Assembly: GCA_035254305.1 (NCBI GenBank)
Contig: DATFAS010000066.1
Coordinates: 1-16,332, forward strand
Length of the DNA stretch: 16,332 nucleotides
Direction of reading: 5' to 3'
DNA from: DATFAS01 sp035254305
GTDB taxonomy: Bacteria; Bacillota; Bacilli; Aneurinibacillales; RAOX-1
Each line of letters begins with the position of its first letter. Within the stretch, counting starts at the first letter, position 1. Under the pieces are notes generated by a model. It made no database searches. It was not told where the DNA came from and saw only the letters and a list, made by a program, of their open reading frames with translations. Of this stretch, positions 13,064-16,332 are shown in pieces. A program made the position numbers and the translations under genes.

Positions 13064-15448
13064 ATGCCAAAAATTCGTAAGGTGGCAGTCATAGGATCTG
13101 GGGTTATGGGTTCAAGTATAGCAGCACATCTAGCTAACGTGGGAATCCCTACTATTTTACTCGATATCATCCCACCATTTCGTGAAGAAGACCGACTCTT
13201 AGGTCTAACAGAGGAAAGCTCTGCATTCCGTAATCGATTAGCAATGGCCGCGAAGGATCAATTACTTAAGGCTAAGCCAAGCCCATTGTATAGTAAAGAG
13301 GATATCGAACTCATCACGGTTGGCAATATAGCGGACCATCTGTATTTTGTATCCGAAGTGGATTGGGTGATTGAGGTGGTCGTTGAGAATCTACAGGTGA
13401 AGCAAGAACTATTGCATAGACTAGAAGCCTTCTGGAAACCGGGCACGATTGTTAGCTCCAATACCTCGGGGGTATCCATTCGTGCTATGGTAGAAAATTG
13501 CTCAGATCTCTTCAAAAGGCATTTTCTTGGGACCCATTTCTTCAATCCTCCACGGTATATGATGCTGTTAGAGATGATTCCTCACCCGGACACGGATCCG
13601 GCAATCCTTTCTTTTATGCGTGAATTCAGTGAAAGAAGACTCGGTAAAGGGGTTGTTCAGGCGAAGGATACCCCCAACTTCATTGCCAATCGAATTGGCA
13701 CCTATGGCTTAATGGTTACATTAGAAGAAATGGTGAAACAGAATTTGACCGTGGAAGCAGTGGATCAGTTAACCGGCCTAGCACTGGGACGGCCGAAGAG
13801 TGCGACATTTCGTACACTCGATCTAGTGGGGCTCGATACATTTGTGAATGTAGCTAGAAATGTATATAACCATTTACCTGCTGGTTCAGAGAGATCAACC
13901 TTCGAGATCCCATCCTTCCTAGAACTTATGGTACAAAACCGAATGCTAGGGGATAAAACAGGCTGTGGTTTCTACCGCAAGATGAAGACTGAGAAAGGAT
14001 CAGAGATACTAGCCCTAGATATTCATACGCTTCAATACCGACCCCAAATAAAAACCAAATGGAACTCACTAGAGACTGCCAAGGCTGCTAATTCGTTAAA
14101 AGAAAAACTTCGTACCCTCCTCTATGCAAAGGACCAAGCAGGATTATTTGCCTGGAACATCACAAAAAAAATTCTCCTCTATTCCGCTAACAAAATTCCT
14201 GAGATTGCAGATGATATTGGTTCGATCGACCAAGCCATGAAATGGGGCTTTAATTGGGAGATGGGACCCTTTGAAATATGGGATGCCATCGGTGTAGAAC
14301 GTTCGGTATTACAGATGACAGAAGAAGGGGATGAAATCCCCGGTTGGGTAAAGGACATGTTACGGGAAGGTCGGCATTCCTTCTATAGCAAAGAAAAGAA
14401 TCACACCCTCTACTTCACGATTCAGGGGGATCAGGCAGTCATTCGGCAACGTGAGCAAATGATAGATCTCTCCACATGTAAAACGATCTTCAAGAACAGT
14501 GGGGCATCCCTTAAAGAAATCGGAGATGATGTGGCTTGTCTTGAATTTCACTCTCCACATCAGGCGATTGGAACGGATATTATCCGAATGGTGCGGCGAT
14601 CGGTTGAAGAGGTTTCTCAAAATTACCGAGGGCTTGTCATTGGAAATCAGGCCAAAAACTTCTGTGTCGGGGCGAATCTCATGATGCTTCTCATGGAAGC
14701 ACAGGATGAGAATTGGTTCGAAATCGAGCAGATGGTCAAGGCCTTTCAAGAGATGACGATGATCTTGAAATATTCAGAGAAGCCGGTTGTAGCTGCGCCC
14801 TATGGGATGACGCTTGGTGGTGGAGCAGAAGTGTGTCTGTCAGCTACACAGATTCACGCTTCAGCAGAAACCTATATGGGATTGGTAGAGGTTGGGGTTG
14901 GGCTTATTCCAGGTGGTGGAGGGAATAAGGAATTGTTACTCCGCCATACAGGGTCAGTAGATGTGGATGGAAAAATAGATTTGCAGCCGTTCGTTAACCG
15001 AACCTTCGAGACCATTGCCATGGCGAAGGTATCGACAAGTGCGAAGGAGGCAAAATCTCTCGGGTACCTAACGAACAAAGACCGGTTCACCATCCGTCAG
15101 AGTGATTTACTCTATGATGCCAAGCAGTTCGTTCTATCGCTAGCTGATGCTGGGTATCAACCCAATTGTCCACAGAAGATCCGTGTGGTTGGAGAACCAG
15201 GACTCGCTGTTATGAAGCTAGGAATCTATCAAATGAAATGCAGTGGCTACATTAGTGAACACGATGAAATAATTGCAGAGAAATTGGCCTATGTTCTTTC
15301 CGGTGGAGACATTGCCGCAAATACCTATGTAACAGAGCAGTATTTGCTTGATTTGGAACGAGAGGCATTCTTAAGCCTATGTGGAGAGCCGAAGACTCAA
15401 CAAAGAATGCAGCACATGCTGCTTAAAGGAAAACCATTACGGAACTAG
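13064..15448 (+). CDS. fadN: 3-hydroxyacyl-CoA dehydrogenase / enoyl-CoA hydratase (FadN)
   Basis: A 794-aa bifunctional beta-oxidation enzyme that hydrates enoyl-CoA and oxidises the L-3-hydroxyacyl-CoA with NAD. Unlike E. coli FadB, the dehydrogenase comes first: the Rossmann motif GSGVMG is at 11-16, VVENLQVKQELL and SSNTSGVSI follow, and catalytic His158 sits in GTHFFNPP. The dehydrogenase C-terminal domains occupy about 200-430 (NFIANRIGTYG ... DKTGCGFY, then FNWEMGPFEIWDAIG). The crotonase domain is at about 500-690, with oxyanion-hole GMTLGGGAE and catalytic Glu589 and Glu609, 20 residues apart as in rat crotonase; VEVGVGLIPGGGG follows. The start is ATG with AAAGGAGG just before it. 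fadA follows after a 48-bp gap, as in Bacillus fadNAE. Confidence 0.96.
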   Translation: MPKIRKVAVIGSGVMGSSIAAHLANVGIPTILLDIIPPFREEDRLLGLTEESSAFRNRLAMAAKDQLLKAKPSPLYSKEDIELITVGNIADHLYFVSEVDWVIEVVVENLQVKQELLHRLEAFWKPGTIVSSNTSGVSIRAMVENCSDLFKRHFLGTHFFNPPRYMMLLEMIPHPDTDPAILSFMREFSERRLGKGVVQAKDTPNFIANRIGTYGLMVTLEEMVKQNLTVEAVDQLTGLALGRPKSATFRTLDLVGLDTFVNVARNVYNHLPAGSERSTFEIPSFLELMVQNRMLGDKTGCGFYRKMKTEKGSEILALDIHTLQYRPQIKTKWNSLETAKAANSLKEKLRTLLYAKDQAGLFAWNITKKILLYSANKIPEIADDIGSIDQAMKWGFNWEMGPFEIWDAIGVERSVLQMTEEGDEIPGWVKDMLREGRHSFYSKEKNHTLYFTIQGDQAVIRQREQMIDLSTCKTIFKNSGASLKEIGDDVACLEFHSPHQAIGTDIIRMVRRSVEEVSQNYRGLVIGNQAKNFCVGANLMMLLMEAQDENWFEIEQMVKAFQEMTMILKYSEKPVVAAPYGMTLGGGAEVCLSATQIHASAETYMGLVEVGVGLIPGGGGNKELLLRHTGSVDVDGKIDLQPFVNRTFETIAMAKVSTSAKEAKSLGYLTNKDRFTIRQSDLLYDAKQFVLSLADAGYQPNCPQKIRVVGEPGLAVMKLGIYQMKCSGYISEHDEIIAEKLAYVLSGGDIAANTYVTEQYLLDLEREAFLSLCGEPKTQQRMQHMLLKGKPLRN

Positions 15449-15496
15449 TCCAAGGCATCTTCTATTCCATCGTTTCCTTATAGAGGAGGGGTTTGT

Positions 15497-16332
15497 TTGC
15501 GAGAGGCAGTGATCGTATCTGGAGTGAGGACGGCAGTCGGTAAGTCAGGGAAAGGATCGCTTCGCAGTGTTCGACCGGAGGATTTAGGAGGGATTGTTGT
15601 AAGAGAATGCATCAACCGTTCACCTGGGCTTGACCCCCACGAGATTGAGGATGTCATTATTGGTTGCGCTATGCCCGAAGGTGAGCAGGGACTGAACTTA
15701 GGTAGAATGGTTGCTTGTCGGGCTGGATTACCTTATTCGGTACCTGGATTTGTTATTAATCGGTTCTGTTCATCGGGCTTAGAGTCCATTGCCCTTGCGG
15801 CAGAACGGATTATGGCGGGTTTCGCAGAGGTGATCGTTGCTGGAGGGGTAGAGAGTATGAGCCATGTCCCTATGGCTGGTTACAGGCCACTTCCAAACCC
15901 TTATCTTGTTGAACATGTACCTGAAATTTATTGCTCTATGGGGCACACAGCAGAGCAAGTGGCGAGAAGATATGGCATTACGCGTCAAATGCAGGATGAA
16001 TTTGCCGCCAGAAGCCATGCCCAGGCAGCACAAGCGATAGCAGAAGGGAAATTCAAGGAAGAGATTGTACCTGTGCAGGTGATAAATCGATGTGTTAATA
16101 AGGAAGGGAAAAGAGTAGAGGAAGTCTTTACTTTTAATCAGGATGAAGGGGTTCGTCCGGGTACAAATGTAGAAACACTAGCGAAACTAAAGCCTGCTTT
16201 CCACATTCAGGGGAGTGTGACGGCAGGGAATTCATCCCAAACAAGCGACGGGGCAGCAGCGGTGGTTGTCATGTCGAGAGAAAAGGCGGAAGCGTTAGGA
16301 CTCAAACCTATGGCGGTGTTTCGTTCTTATGC
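15497..16332 (+). CDS. fadA: Acetyl-CoA acyltransferase (3-ketoacyl-CoA thiolase), 3' end missing
   Basis: The first 278 codons of a thiolase, cut by the window end; full members have about 390 residues. It catalyses CoA-dependent cleavage of 3-ketoacyl-CoA to acetyl-CoA and a shortened acyl-CoA, the last beta-oxidation step. The start is TTG at 15497 with AGGAGG (15484-15489) 7 nt upstream; no ATG fits. Seen: VIVSGVRTAVGK at 5-16, the acyl-accepting Cys91 in NRFCSSGLESIALAAERI, VAGGVESMSHVPM, MGHTAEQVARRYGITR, and GSVTAGNSSQTSDGAAAVVVMS. The catalytic GHP and C-terminal CxG motifs lie beyond the window. It follows fadN closely, and an acyl-CoA dehydrogenase gene (fadE) would be expected next. 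Confidence 0.95.
   Translation, partial: MREAVIVSGVRTAVGKSGKGSLRSVRPEDLGGIVVRECINRSPGLDPHEIEDVIIGCAMPEGEQGLNLGRMVACRAGLPYSVPGFVINRFCSSGLESIALAAERIMAGFAEVIVAGGVESMSHVPMAGYRPLPNPYLVEHVPEIYCSMGHTAEQVARRYGITRQMQDEFAARSHAQAAQAIAEGKFKEEIVPVQVINRCVNKEGKRVEEVFTFNQDEGVRPGTNVETLAKLKPAFHIQGSVTAGNSSQTSDGAAAVVVMSREKAEALGLKPMAVFRSY

Noticed and set aside
14360..14749. 129-aa minus-strand open frame inside fadN
   Set aside because: It is the antisense shadow of the FadN coding frame, whose domain structure is continuous through this region.

Overview
The window looks like ordinary chromosome from a low- to mid-GC Gram-positive bacterium, most likely a Bacillales member. The reasons are strong AGGAGG-type ribosome binding sites, frequent TTG/GTG starts, sigma-A promoters with extended -10 elements, Firmicutes-type BirA and FadR-like operator sequences, and a fadN-fadA order as in Bacillus. 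I cannot name the genus. I see no tRNA, rRNA, CRISPR array, insertion sequence or phage structural gene.

Positions 1-5400 hold small and poorly characterised genes: a 99-aa Cys/His-tailed protein, a 115-aa Tyr/Pro-rich protein starting at TTG, a minus-strand SEC-C zinc-binding protein, a DUF523 (TudS-like) protein whose 3' end overlaps a convergent small membrane protein, and a 567-aa protein with an N-terminal pRiA4b ORF-3-like domain.

Positions 5400-10100 hold a complete nicotinamide-to-NAD salvage block: nrtR (Nudix-type repressor), pncA, pncB, a divergent nadD, and nadE, closed by a hairpin terminator. It encodes every step nicotinamide -> nicotinate -> NaMN -> NaAD -> NAD. A 16-20 bp motif occurs twice around the near-consensus nrtR promoter and once more on a second promoter just before pncA. 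This is a strong candidate for the NrtR operator and would make the block autoregulated and NAD-responsive.

Positions 10100-12330 hold a two-gene biotin unit, bioA-bioD, preceded by a textbook BirA operator lying over the transcription start. The longest open frame for bioA begins inside that operator; the real start is 54 bp further in.

Positions 12380-16332 hold fatty-acid oxidation genes: a hotdog acyl-CoA thioesterase with a FadR-like operator after its promoter, then fadN (fused 3-hydroxyacyl-CoA dehydrogenase/enoyl-CoA hydratase) and fadA (thiolase, cut by the window end). The three metabolic blocks share cofactor and acyl-CoA chemistry, but each seems to have its own regulator.

Nothing here is clearly a new system. 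The points most worth a second look are the NrtR-box candidates, the altered HxGH motif of NadD, the BirA and FadR-like sites, an unexplained protein-like open frame before the 567-aa gene, and the SEC-C protein with an integrase-like C-terminal region.
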